64,000 nucleotides of DNA from Acanthosoma haemorrhoidale (GCA_930367205.1 OV884013.1:120443827-120507826); one strand, 5' to 3'. Shown: positions 21,550 through 32,529, counted from the first letter of the stretch. Translations and numbers: made by a program. Notes: a model not told the origin generated them from the letters alone.

Positions 21550-22496
21550 TTACTTTGAAGCTGCAGTCTTGTCATCCCACCCAGACCCCGATATAGCATC
21601 CCAAAACCTTTAAAAACACTTTGATGAGATCGAGTATTGGTGCAAACAATGGCGAATCAAAATTAATGAAGCAAAATGTTTCCACATTACCTTCACCCTC
21701 TGCTGCAAGTCTTGTTTACTAGTTCCTTTTAATTCCATTCCTCTCGCTGTAACTGAGTTAGTACGGTACTTAGGCTTCCATCTCGACAAACGGCTGACCT
21801 GGAACCCACATACGAGACTAAAAAGAGAAGAACTAAACAGACGCTTTGGACAACTGTACAGACTACTTCGAAGGACATCCCATCTCTCAATAGAAAATAA
21901 ATTACTAATCTACAAAGTTATACTTAAACCAATCTGGACATACGGAATAGAGCTGTAGGGGACAGCAAAAAAGTCAAACATCAAGCGCATCCAATCCTTC
22001 AAATCAAAAGTCCTGAGAATAATAGTAAATGCCCCTTACTACGTCAGCAACAAAACCCTTCATAAATATCTTAATATACCTTACATTCTCGGACTCATCC
22101 CTTCCAAGTTTCATGAAATTTCATAGTAACCTATCCAACCACCCTAATCCCCTAGCACAGTCATTGCACTGCGCCACTCATCCCTATAATCCTCCTCAGA
22201 GACTAAAGTGGCAGTGGCGTAGTGACCTGCTATAAATGCGTAACAGTGGGATTCCTGGCAATGGCCACTTTCTCCAATCATGACCTGAGCGTATGTAGCT
22301 CGTATCCGGTGACGTGGCTGACGGAGGAGCGTGTGGGACTTCTCAAGGCTCCGCTTCCTCTTCCGCAAGCGAGGGATGTGACAACCATGTTGACTTGGGA
22401 GGTCTCTGGGCTGTTTTTGAATACTGTATGAATGGGGGAGTGGATGAAAATTGTAAATATATTATGAATGAAAACATTTATCACAATAAAGTTGGT
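21550..22496 (+). mobile_element. Jockey-like family 1, longest copy in window
   Basis: This keeps the most coding sequence of family 1. The plus strand encodes, with stops, the region after the RT palm: FDEIEYWCKQWRIKINEAKC, then VRYLGFHLDKRLTWNPHTRL and QLYRLLRRTSHLSIENKLLI, then IYKVILKPIWTYGIEL, then the ORF2 end. The YLG-LD-LTW pattern is typical of the RT thumb region of Jockey-clade elements. A TAG at about 21956 and a frame change after LIPSKF show it is inactive. The 3' UTR ends at CACAATAAAGTTGG near 22480-22493. No polymerase active site is present because the 5' side is truncated at about 21550. Confidence 0.88.
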
Positions 22497-23572
22497 GTTA
22501 TTTCTATAACATGGATTTGTATTATTTCTTCTGTTAAGTTTTATCAGTAAACGTTGGATCAATGTGTATTAAAGACATTTTAAGTTAAAGTTCATTACAT
22601 TTCTCAAGATAGAATAATTAAATTATAATCAACTAGGGGATGTAAATTTCGCTTTTGTTCTCCGCTGAAAGTTGAACTTTCCCTCTCGTAAATCCGGACA
22701 CCTTATGCCCACTAAATGAATAGGAGTACTAATATTGTTGCCGACTGCTTGGCATTCTTCCAAAATACTTAGACCTCCGGGAACACAGCCTGTGTAACTA
22801 ACTCTCTGGACCGATAGGATAAATTAACTGAGCCCTGCAACTCTGGAAAAGAAGATACAATCGTGATTTTTACAAATTAACTTGTTGTCGTTCACACATG
22901 ATGACATGAAAACATTGTCGAGTAGTGATTTCAATCAGTATTTGCAAGTAGGGGGGGGGGAGCCCACGCAACATAGTCCCGAACAGAACGCTTTACCTAT
23001 ACAAACATTTGCTGACTAATGATTGGGTAGCTTTTGCATAAGTCAAGGATTTTTCATAAGTAGACTGAAATCTATGTTGTTGATACTGCTCGACCACGAC
23101 TGCTAGAGACCGATTGCCTCAGAGCGCATTAGTCGAGTGAACAAATTGCTGATTCGCTCATACAATGCACGTTCAGAAAACATACAGGGTTACTACACTA
23201 CGTACTCCAGCCTTGTACTATCTTAGCTGATTTTTATTTCCTGTGATATAATAATGATAATAATAAGCGCTTAAATAATGAAGTATAATTTTTTTTGTTT
23301 TGTTTGTTTCAGGTAAGTTGTTCATTTTCTGTTGGCAGTATGATGTAAGTAAATTATTGCACGTTAACATGGTATTTTCATAAGTTCTAGAAAACGAATA
23401 TTTAAATAGTTCCGTCAATAAATTACTTTAACGTTATTATCTAGGAAATTCACAAGAGATCTATTCCATACACTCTGCTCATTCCTCACTTCACATCAAA
23501 TTAACGGATCAATTTTTTTTCCATATTTTTCATTCGTAAATTATTTCTGTATTAATTTTGTATAATCTGATA
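22497..23572. other. No gene recognised
   Basis: AT-rich with a 10-G run at 22951-22960. Minor open frames have no recognisable similarity. Confidence 0.4.
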
Positions 23573-23845
23573 TGCCACAGTCCTGCTATAAATGCGTAAC
23601 TGTGGGAATCCTGAAAATGGCCAGTCTCTCCAATCATGTCCTGAGCGTCTGTGGCTCTCGCGCTCTTCGTCAGCCTCCACTGGCTTGTATCCAGTGACGC
23701 GGTTGACGGAGGTGCGTAGGGGACTTCCCAAGACTCCGACAACCAATCGGATTCGGGAGGCTGCTTGTAAATACTTATGAATGAGTACATTTATCACAAT
23801 TACTTATTGCCTAATAAGGATTGTAATTTTAGCACAATAAAGAAC
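23573..23845 (+). mobile_element. Jockey-like family 1, 3' UTR only
   Basis: The 3' UTR from CCTGCTATAAATGCG to GCACAATAAAG (about 23580-23842), with no ORF2 sequence. Antisense frames over it (23530-23797) are shared with other copies and are not considered genes. Confidence 0.75.
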
Positions 23846-24454
23846 TTTCAATATATGATATTCCACAATGTGTTTGTTCTTCTGAAAATTATATAATAAT
23901 TATTAATACTCAGGAATTTATAAGGGGAAAATATCTGGAGTAAAATTAGTTCAATTAAATGTCTTTATCGTGGGTAGGCGATGATGGATTTCACTATTTT
24001 AATTTGATGGTACTGTCATACAGTTTTAAATGATTCCACCTGGAAATTGTGCCATATAATATTATTCAATTGCCCAATAAGAGAATGGTTACCACTCAAT
24101 GTCTCTCTTTCCTTCTCTCTATCGTTCATGAATTTGAATTTCGGAGCGACGAGTGGCCCAGCGGTGAGGGCCTTGAATATTTAATGAAAACCCGCCTTTT
24201 CTTTCTTTTCCTAATGTATTTTATTTATTTATTTTTCTATCAGTTTTTCCTCAAACGGACTCAATTCTAATTCCATTTATTGCCATTGTGTCTTTTTCTT
24301 TTTTAGCTTGTCCCTTTGTTTAGTTTTCTTTTTGAAATATATTCTGTGATAAAACAACATTTATATTTACCTTCGTAATTTTTAACATCGTCTCCTCTCA
24401 ATGTTGGTTTTTATTGAATAGTATGCTATAAACACTGTTGATGTGCTCGTTGTA
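23846..24454. other. AT-rich DNA with a possible tRNA-like A box
   Basis: TGGCCCAGCGG at about 24155-24165 resembles a Pol III A box, but no B box follows at normal spacing. The rest, T-rich, is unrecognised. Confidence 0.3.
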
Positions 24455-25279
24455 AAGGGTGTCCCAGAATTATCGCAAGAATTGATTTAAATAGAAAACA
24501 CAGTTTTTAGTATTTATTTTTTTATTGCATTATAAAGTAAATAGGACAGGGTTATTTATGGAATAACACATCGGGCAAATGGCCTCCACGACTTTGCTGG
24601 CACATACGCACTCATTTGTCGAAATTTTCCATGACCATTCGGCATAAGTGTGGTTGAATTTCTTCTTTTAATGCACTGGTGGATGTGGGCTTGTTGACAT
24701 ACACTTTTGACTTCAAATAACCCCATAAAAAGAAACCTAAAGGTGTTAAATCACACGATCTAGGGGGCCAATTCTGATCACCGAAACGAGAGAGTGCACG
24801 ACCTGGAAATGTCTCATGCAGTATTTGAATTGTTTCATGGGCTGTATGGCATGTGGCACCATCTTGTTGAAACCACATATTGGCCACATCAATATCATCC
24901 AATTTCAACACACAAAGAACTATGTTAGGATTTTCAATAACACTCTCACGCACTGCTTCGATATTGACATTTGAACGGCTTGTTTTTGTACCAACTGATC
25001 CAGTCTCCGTAAATTTTTCAATTAATCTCTTCACAGTTGATGAAGTGAAAATACTATTCCGGCCATATTTTGTTAGAAATTTTCGAACTGCGGCCGCCAA
25101 ACTTTCATTGTTTTTGAGATAATGTTCAACATTAAAGACACGTTGTTCTATCGTGTAACGCTCCATTTTCACTAACCCTAAACTGTTAGCTGTCAAATTG
25201 TTTTTTTTTTTTGTGTTGGCAGTACTTGACTGCACAAATGGCGGCAAATTCAAATCTTGCGTTAATTCTGGGACACCCT
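24455..25279 (-). mobile_element. DD41D mariner-type non-autonomous element, near-complete
   Basis: Terminal inverted repeats begin GGGTGTCCCAGAATTA (24458 onward, and inverted ending near 25278). The minus strand carries an unbroken but internally deleted transposase frame. Length (about 825 bp) and the internal deletion match the copies at 32.5, 50.5 and 60.3 kb. It is inserted in AT-rich DNA with TA next to the left end. Confidence 0.93.
24612..25253 (-). pseudogene. Internally deleted DD41D transposase, 213-codon frame
   Basis: This is a single frame of 213 residues. The family start is probably Met30 (MERYTIEQRVFNVEHYLKNN). A helix-turn-helix region (TSSTVKRLIEKFTETG) is followed by SRSNVNIEAVRESVIENPN, which then joins directly to KLDDIDVANMWFQQDGATCH. 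The part of a full transposase between these, with the first catalytic Asp, is missing. The second Asp is in QQDG; in other copies the third Asp (LTPLDFFLWG) lies 41 residues further on, giving the DD41D spacing. In this copy that Asp is Gly (LTPLGFFLWG). The C-terminal region lacks the CINEI segment seen elsewhere and the frame ends before the family's usual end. It can still encode a protein but not an active transposase. Confidence 0.9.
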
Positions 25280-25614
25280 ATATATTATTTTTAGTCTTTT
25301 GAATTGATTTATTGCTGTGAAACATGAGGAACGATATGTGAATGTGACAGTAAAAGATGGAGTGGCGATACCTCCCCAAGACTGGCCGCTTATCTTAACA
25401 AATGTCTATTCCAATTTACTTCCAATACGTCGATGAATAAGCTAGATCTTTTTCGGCTCCAAGTTTCCATAACTTGTGGCTAGGACACGCTTTTGGTTTT
25501 TGCATGTGGCGTTTTTCCATGGGGTAACGGTCTCTCTCTCTCTCTCTCTCTCCTTAGAGACTGGGCTGGTCCATCTCAAACAACTTTCTTCAACCAACCA
25601 TCATAGCTTTCTCT
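25280..25614. other. Short spacer with a TC microsatellite
   Basis: A (TC)11 run at 25531-25552; otherwise nothing recognised. Confidence 0.6.
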
Positions 25615-25690
25615 TGTTGGACAAAAGTTACAATTAAGATGGTCGTGTGTAAGAAACAAGTCCTGCTATCTAATCTCACGCCCACGCTTG
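25615..25690 (-). mobile_element. Family 2 fragment, about 75 bp
   Basis: GGACAAAAGTTACAATTAAG and the following 50 bp match 19738-19815. The match ends abruptly where the mariner remnant begins (about 25691). Confidence 0.55.
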
Positions 25691-26345
25691 TGACGTATTC
25701 AACCTTTCTGCTATACCTCTTGTCGATTGACGTGGATTTTGCTCCAATATTGCCTTTAAGAAGGTTATCGTCAAAGTCAGAAGGACGTCCCGCCCTTGGT
25801 TCGTCTTTTAAGGTCGTGTCGCCAGAACAGAATTTTATAAACCAATTTCTAACTGCTCAATCAGTTATTAGTCCTTCACCATATACACTGCATATTTTGT
25901 CAGCTGTCGCCCTAGCACTATGGCCTTGTTTAAATTCCCAAAGCATTACATGACGAATATGTACTTTCTGACTCTCCATTTCATAGGTTAAAAAAAACAG
26001 TTTAACATAACGTGTATCACACAAAACAGTTGACAAAAGACTAACTGAAGCCTCGTCTATATAGTGGTAATAAAAACTTGTTGTCATGGTAACTCATTGC
26101 GATTATACTTAGCTGCATCGGAAGTTACTTATGACTCGATGTGATAGTTAAATTGTCATTTAATTTCAAATTAAAAAATGCTATATAAATTATCCCAACT
26201 TAAATAATGAAGCAAAAAAATTACATGCAGTTTCGCTTTTTGCTAATTTTTCTGGAAGTTAAACTACGGTCTCTGAGGTCTCTATCTGCATGGTAGGGTT
26301 CTTGACACCTTAACCAAATCGGACTTAAAAAAAAGTAATGAGAAC
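25691..26345 (-). mobile_element. Mariner remnant with transposase N-terminus
   Basis: On the minus strand a frame from 25979 starts MESQKVHIRHVMLWEFKQGH and runs into a stop after GEGLITD. Beyond it, NWFIKF, TTLKDEPRAGRPSDFDDNLL and KAILEQNPRQS are still readable, which is the paired DNA-binding region and linker of a mariner-type transposase. No catalytic domain remains. The same segment occurs at 29.1-29.9 kb. Confidence 0.85.
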
Positions 26346-27149
26346 TTTTGTGATTAATGACAATACAATACAAGTTCGAGAATGTCATAACGTTTTGTCA
26401 TTCGACCCATTTTTATTTTTATTGTTAGCGTCTGAAAAATGGCAGCTGTCGAATAAGTTTTGAAAATTTCTCAATTTATACTAGTGTTTACGCTAGATGA
26501 TGTTTGCCAATATTGTGATAATCCATGAAAACTTCAAATGAGTTAGGTGTACGTTAGTTAAAACACGTAGGTATGCAAAAATATCCCATTGTTAGTGCAC
26601 ACGTATCAATATGTCCAATAGAATCATTGTGTATTTATATAATTAATGTATATTATTTATACATAATAGGAACGTTACATTTCGCGTTTTTCTTGTTGTG
26701 TACAGTTTGCCCCGTTGAAACAAAAGTTAGATACACATACACTGACAAGAAGGAAAAAAAAACCAAAAAACCAAAAACAGTAGTGACGTTTATTAGCATG
26801 TTGGATCCTCCCTAGGGATCTCTTTGGCTTGGAAATAGTCTGAGGAGGAAGACAAATAAAATCCATCCTAGGAGAGTGTTTTCCCGCCGGGCTCGCCTCC
26901 GGTAATGCTATTTATGCCCGAAAAACAGAAGACTCTTTCTTAATCCTGCAGGAGAAACAGGCACTTTTTCAGCAGGGATCAGTCCTCGGGGACGTATCGA
27001 ATTCCTAAACAGGCTTTAGCACCTCCATCACCCGGCGCACAGTTGTTTCGTCTCTTTTAGTTCAGACCTCTCTGATCGCCCTTTCACTTGATAGTCAGTT
27101 AGCTACCTCCTCTCTCTTTTTTTCTTTTTTCTTTTTTTTTTTTTTTTTG
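26346..27149. other. No gene recognised; pyrimidine tract at the end
   Basis: 26790-27060 is G/C-richer but has no long frame. 27105-27148 is a nearly pure pyrimidine tract (long T runs) directly abutting the next family 1 copy. Confidence 0.4.
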
Positions 27150-27637
27150 GACTGATCATCCTTTCAATCAAAAGTCCTGAGAACAATAGTAAATGCCCCT
27201 TAACAATAGCAACAAAACCCTTTATAAGGATCTTAATGTACCCTTCATTAATGAACTCATCCCTTCCAAGTTCATGAAATTTCATAGTAACCTATCCAAC
27301 CACCCTAATCCCGTAGCACAGTCATTGCGCTGCACCACTCATCCCTATAATCCTCCTCAGAGACTAAAACGGCAGTGGCCTCGTGACCTGCTATAGTACG
27401 TGACAGTGGGAGTCCTGGCAATGGTCAGTTTCTACATGTCCTGAGCGTATGTGGCTCTCGTGCCTTTCCCAAGACTCCGCTTCGTGTCTCTGGGCTGTTT
27501 GTAAATACTGTATCAATGAGGGAGTGAATGAAAATTGTAAATATGGTATGAATGAGAACATTTATCACAATTACTTATCGTCCAATGAGGCAGGTTGTAA
27601 TTTTATCATAATAAAGTTGATTCTAAAAAAAAAAATT
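27150..27637 (+). mobile_element. Jockey-like family 1, 3' end with A tail
   Basis: Starts near FQSKVLRTIV of ORF2, runs through a deleted 3' UTR to CATAATAAAGTTG and an A tract at about 27625-27635. This is the clearest A-tailed end of the family and confirms plus orientation. Confidence 0.82.
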
Positions 27638-28321
27638 ATTTTTTATTTATTTTTTTTGAATTTCACACTTTGTTTAATCTTCATTTCCTTTCAAACACAT
27701 TTATCGAAATGTCTTTCGTCAGCTAATATGAATGCTGTACAGTAACGGTTAGTAAAAAAAATCTGTAGAGGAATGTAGATTGTTTATAATATATGTATAG
27801 TTGACGATTAAATCCAAATTTTATACGCATATTTCGTAGAATGCTAACATAAGATGAAATATTTAGCGTAAAGAATTTTGATAAGTTCAGAATGACCCAT
27901 ACGGTTCAAAAAATATCATAAATATTTTAGACAAAAATACCTTAGTAGTAGTATTAGTATTTTTTTTTTTTCAAAGTTTTTAATAAGGTGTTTGTTTCCA
28001 TTTCTCTACTTCCTTTATTTATTTTATATTTTAAATCATACAATACAGGTACTTATAAATTTTGTTTAGGGGAAAAATACCCTGGTATTTGATTAGAATC
28101 AATCTAGATCAGCTATTTGCTAGGAATTGAGCTGTCGCGTGTTACTGAACTAATTCCATCACTATACATATTTGATTGTTAGCTATGGATTTGTAAATGA
28201 GTCTGGAGTTAAAAATAATAATATGTTGTATTATTTTAAATTTTTATAAAATTTAATATTTATTTTTCATTCTACAACGTTCCAAAATAATTATTCATAG
28301 CAAAGAAAAGAAAAAAAAAAC
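27638..28321. other. AT-rich DNA, no feature recognised
   Basis: Very AT-rich, with T runs near 27960-27972; nothing gene-like is seen. Confidence 0.4.
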
Positions 28322-28392
28322 TGCATCGGCCGGGAATCGAACCCGGGCCGCCCGCGTGGCAGGCGAGCATTCTACCACTGAACCACCGATGC
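28322..28392 (-). tRNA. tRNA-Gly (GCC)
   Basis: The 71-nt minus-strand gene runs from GCATCGG (5' acceptor, base 28392) to CCGATGC plus discriminator A (28322). The acceptor stem is fully paired. A box TGGTTCAGTGG and B box GGGTTCGATTCC are both intact, and the anticodon loop CTGCCAC gives GCC. A long T run follows at once on the minus strand (A run on the plus strand at about 28303-28320), a strong Pol III terminator. There is no intron, and nothing suggests a pseudogene. It stands alone, with no other tRNA nearby. Confidence 0.98.
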
Positions 28393-28765
28393 TTCTGCGA
28401 TCAATGTGAAAGCTTTAACTGTCGGTTTCTGATTATTAAAATATGTTTACGTGTTATGAAACCATTTTGATTCAATGTCGGTAGTTTATCGCAATTGAAT
28501 ATTATCTGTTTCTTATTAAGTTTAAAAAACAAATTAGTTTATAATTTTTAAAATTGTTTTTATACGTGTTTTCTATTAAAAAAATCTGGAGATTGTTTGT
28601 GCAAGTGTACATTATCTAGCCGAACTCAAATAACCCACTGACGTTACTTGTGGGTTCGGTAATCACCTGACTCTGCCTCACATCTGTCTATGTAGGATGT
28701 TGTTTTGAGTTCTGTTTAAAACGTATATTGTTGATGATAGTGGCCTAGGATTATGACTAAAGATG
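28393..28765. other. 5' flank of tRNA-Gly, otherwise empty
   Basis: AT-rich, no repeat recognised. Confidence 0.4.
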
Positions 28766-29141
28766 TAAATTTGCCAGTAAAGTGCTGGAAACCCTAAAAA
28801 AAAAACAATTTGACAGCTGACAGTTTAAGGTTAGTAAAAATTGAGCGTTACACGATAGAACAACGTGTCTTTATTGTTGAACATTATCTCAAAAATAATG
28901 AAAGTTTGGCGGCCGCAGTTCGAAAATTTCATACAAAATATGGTCGGAATAGTGTTTTGACTTCATCAACTGTAAAGAGATTAATTGAAAAATTTAGGGA
29001 GACTGGATCAGCTGGAGACACTAAACACACTGGTCGTCAAAAAACAAGCCGTTCAAATGTCAATATCCAAGCAGTGCGTGAGTGTCAAATGAGGCTGGTC
29101 AAGCAGTGACTGTTAATGGTGCTCGATATCGCGAATTTTTA
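28766..29141 (+). mobile_element. DD41D mariner-type fragment with a different deletion
   Basis: The plus strand frame from 28810 (family Met near ...VKIERYTIEQRVF) has the complete N-terminal part: NNESLAAAVRKFHTKYGRNS, STVKRLIEKFRETGSAGDTK and GRQKTSRSNVNIQAVRE. It then changes, after CGTGAG at about 29080, into sequence that reads, in another frame, NEAGQAVTVNGARYREF, which in related transposases lies shortly before the second catalytic Asp. Neither end carries the terminal repeat: the left end is truncated near 28766 and the right end abuts a mariner remnant. Confidence 0.82.
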
Positions 29142-29886
29142 GTTAAATTAACATTTACTTGTGGCGATTGGCATGCGATCTTCTTTATTCCGTTCACTGA
29201 GATTGTGAGGTACCCACACTCCTAACTTGCTGACTTTCCCTAATTTCTCCGGGTGGTGGTTAACAGTTGATTGTGATGTATTCAACCTTTCTGCTATACC
29301 TCATGTTGATTGACGTGGATTTTGCTCCAATATTGCCTTTAAAAGGTTGTCATCAAAGTCGGAAGGACGTCCCGCCCTCGGTTCGTCTTTTAAGGTTTCC
29401 AGAACGGAATTTTATAAACCAATTTCTAACTGATCAGTTATTAGTCCTTCACCATATACACTGCATATTTTTTCAGTTTAAATTCCCAAAGCATTACATG
29501 ACGAATATAAACATTTTGACTCTCCATTTCAGAGGTTAAAAAAAACAGTTTAACGTAACGTGTATGACACAAAACAGTTGACAAAAGACTAACTGAAGCC
29601 TCGTCTATATAGTGAAAACAAAAGCTTGTTGTCATGGTAACTCATTGCGATTCTACTTAGCTGCATCGGAAGTTACTTATGACTCGACCTGATAGTTAAA
29701 TTGTCATTTAATTTCAAATTAAAAACTGCTATATAAATTATCCCAACTTAAATAATGAAGCAAAAAAATTACATTTAGTTTCGCTTTTTGCTACTTTTTC
29801 TTGAAGTTTAACTGCGGCCTCTGAAGTCTCTATCTGCAGGGCTCTTGACACTTCAACCAAATCAGACTTCAAAAAAAGTGATGAGA
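29142..29886 (-). mobile_element. Mariner remnant, longer copy
   Basis: Minus strand: MESQNVYIRHVMLWEFK starts at 29527, followed by a short internal deletion, and then the same DNA-binding region as the copy at 25.7 kb. It continues further, to KLGKVSKLGVWVPHNLSERN and KEDRMPIATSK near 29150-29240, a hallmark phrase of mariner transposases just before the catalytic domain. The catalytic domain is missing; the sequence is joined at about 29141 to the DD41D fragment. The shared 5' flank with the other copy continues to about 29886. Confidence 0.88.
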
Positions 29887-29919
29887 GGTTGGGAAAAATT
29901 TCTGATTAATTTCCCTTCA

Positions 29920-29986
29920 TAGCCCCTTTCAATTTACAGATAATTATATACAAATATCATGCGAATCTATTTACATGTTATGTTTA
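29920..29986 (-). mobile_element. Family 2 3' tail fragment
   Basis: AGCCCCTTTCAATTTACAGA and the following 40 bp are the complement of the family 2 3' end seen at 40.8, 44.2 and 46.6 kb. No A tail is left. Confidence 0.6.
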
Positions 29987-30689
29987 ATTGTAATAACTGT
30001 TAGCGTCTTCTTGCAACGGTTATTTTTAAAAGTTATGCATTTTTTTTTTTTTCCTTTGGCAGTCTTACAATGGCATTTTATTGTCATAAATGTTTTTGTC
30101 TATTGACAATAAAACTATATATTTTTCTTATTTACCAGCTAAAAAGTTTGCATCCTCGGCGATCTAAATCCCGATCCCTTTTTATTATAAACTAGAAAGG
30201 GGAAATGACTTGCGGGTATTGAGCGGTACGAAAACACAAAAACGCGGGAAAAAGGGAACAATAGAGTGGTAGCCTTGGGTGAGATGAGTTCCCACGATGG
30301 GCCTCGGGTTGATGGTGTTTTAAATTGAATGACGGCACGGGGGGGGGGGGGGCTGTGGTCAACTGAATTTGGGTTCACTTCTGCCGTGTGTGGGCGAACT
30401 ATGGATATTGAAATGGGTCACTGTTTTCTTCTGCGAAATTCGTTTACAGGAATATGGATGGCCTTCGTGATTGCCTACCTCCAAGGGAAAGTCTCTTTTA
30501 AAATACCCCTTCATTTTGACTTTTAATGTTTCTCAAACCGCTGCTCAGATGGTAATAATACGATTTTCCCCGTTTAAGGTAATGAAAACAAGCAATAAAA
30601 ATATAATCGAGAATTTTTTTTTTTTGTCACGGAAAGGCCTTGAAGACCACGCGAATATCGTTACTTTCGATTCTTTTCTTGTTTTTGTT
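29987..30689. other. No gene recognised; G run
   Basis: A 14-G run at 30339-30352. Open frames of 65-79 codons crossing it on both strands look incidental. Confidence 0.4.
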
Positions 30690-31545
30690 TTTCCTTTCCT
30701 TCCATTTTCCCCTCATTATCTCTGCGTGCTTTTGTTCCCTTCCTCTGTCCATGCGACTCCCTTTTCGATTTTTTCTTTCCCACAAGAATTTTGATTTCCC
30801 TCAGTCTTTTCCTATATCTTTCTCCGTCCTGACAATCCTGGTCCGTTATTTCTAGTCTTTCAGTTTCTTCTTTCGTCTGCTTGGTGTATCCCTTTGAGCT
30901 TTTGTATCCTCGGATTTTCTGGGATATTTCCTTGTTTAGTCTTTCCTGGGCCATTCTTACCATATGTCCGTGGAATTTCCGTTTCTTGGTCTATTGTGCC
31001 TTTGTAGATTTCCTGGTTAGTCTGTATCCTTCTTGTGTCTTTTTGGGGCCGTAGATCCTTCTTAGGATTCTTCGTTCTATTCTCAGTAGTTTTTCTAGAC
31101 TGGGGAGGCATGAGGTTTCCGTCCCATATATTACCGGTTTAACGACTGTGTTGTAGTGTCTTATGCTCGCTCTAGTGGACAGGTTTTTCTTGTTATATAC
31201 GTTAATGGTTGCAAAACTTAGTCTCTCTAGTTTGGTGATTCTTTCTTTCATACTTTCTTTTTCCGAACCGTTGTTACATATAGTCTCGCCCAGGTACTTA
31301 AATTTTTGTGTTACTTTTATTGGTCCGTATTTGGTTTCTACTGCTTTATTCTTGAAGTATGGGTCTGTTGTCATTTGTTGTGTTTTTTCGTATGATATTT
31401 GTAGACCTGTTTTTTCGGCTATTTCTGTCAGTGTGTTTATTTGGTCGACTGCCTCTTCTTCCGTTTCCGCTAAAAGGGCAAGATCGTCTGCGTAGGCAAG
31501 GCACTTTACGTTGACGTATTTAATTTCTTTTATTATACATTTCTA
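30690..31545 (-). mobile_element. Non-LTR retrotransposon family 3: RT active site to C-terminus
   Basis: On the minus strand the RT domain is entered at VKCLAYADDLALLAETEEEA, with the catalytic YADD at 31494-31483, then LTEIAEKTGLQISYEKTQQM. The frame continues (31374-30991) with VTQKFKYLGETICNNGSEKE, SIRHYNTVVKPVIYGTETSC and LLRIERRILRRIYGPKK, the thumb and connection region of non-LTR RTs. After a frameshift near 31000 it goes on with FHGHMVRMAQERLNKEIS and a Lys-rich end until about 30690. The KYLG and VIYGTET pattern differs from families 1 and 2. The N-terminal RT part and endonuclease are missing, and no A tail is seen at the low end. RTE/R1-type affinity is possible but not established. 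Confidence 0.85.
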
Positions 31546-32529
31546 CGACATTTTTTGGTTGGGCAACTTTCAGTGACCAAGATGGATTAAAATAAAATTG
31601 AAATATCTTGTGTCTAGTCATTAATTAGTTAGACTTGTCTTAAGATTATCCTTTCACTTTACAAAGGCTTAATTCAGTTGGTACATAATTTAAAACGAGA
31701 TATAGATTAATTGTCAGTAAAATAAACATGACATACGGACTACAGCTGTTACGTACGGACGAGCCGAAGCGTACAACATTAAAACATTTCAGTCCTTAAG
31801 ATCGTAAACCCTTCGAGCGCTCTGATCTACGCGGTCTTATAACATGCCAGTTAACTCTACCTATCCCGTTGCTCACTTTATGAATTGCAAATAAACAAAA
31901 CTGGTCTAAAAACTACTACTTAACCCTGTCCACCATTTTTTAATGTAACAATTTATCAACTATTGACTTGTTATTAAGGTGCTCACGTAAATATACATGC
32001 CAAGGTAATAAATACTATACATAATCTACACACCGTTATAAATTGACACTGTGATGGATACAGGATGATTAATGATGATTTTAAAGATAAATAAGTATTG
32101 CAATAAATGCTTTGATGAGCCAGTGGGATATTGGCGGAGGAAGGGAACACCATTTGAGGCAGAGACGAGCCCTCATGACACCGAACCCATGTCTCCTACC
32201 GACCAATTTCCGAAGCTGTCGGCAATAAGACAGACAATGTGCTCCAGGAAGATATAGCTCCCAGCCAGGGGTGGTTTTTCTTATTTCTGCTGCCCACTGG
32301 TGATCCTATAAGGGTTGTAGTGGCTAGTGGCCATGGCAGGGGGGGGGGGGGGCGGTGGGTTTTTTACCGCCGGCAGGGGAAGAATATTGCCCGCTCCGAA
32401 GTTGTCACTCCAGTCTTTTCTTCACTACACCTGTTGTGAACCCCCTACTCGGAGTTACCTACGATAAAGTGGCTCTAGTTTCTTTACAACTGAGTCCATA
32501 TGAACATTTTCAAGCGCACAGATATATAT
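31546..32529. other. No gene recognised; G run
   Basis: A 14-G run at 32339-32352. The stretch near 31845-31940 resembles 33695-33790 weakly (GAATTGCAAATAAACA-like), which suggests an old shared repeat. Confidence 0.35.

Noticed and set aside
24155..24165. TGGCCCAGCGG as a tRNA gene
   Set aside because: No B box or cloverleaf follows; only an A-box-like string is present.
28322..28392. tRNA-Gly as part of a SINE
   Set aside because: The cloverleaf is intact with a normal terminator directly after it and no A-tailed body, so it is a genuine tRNA gene.
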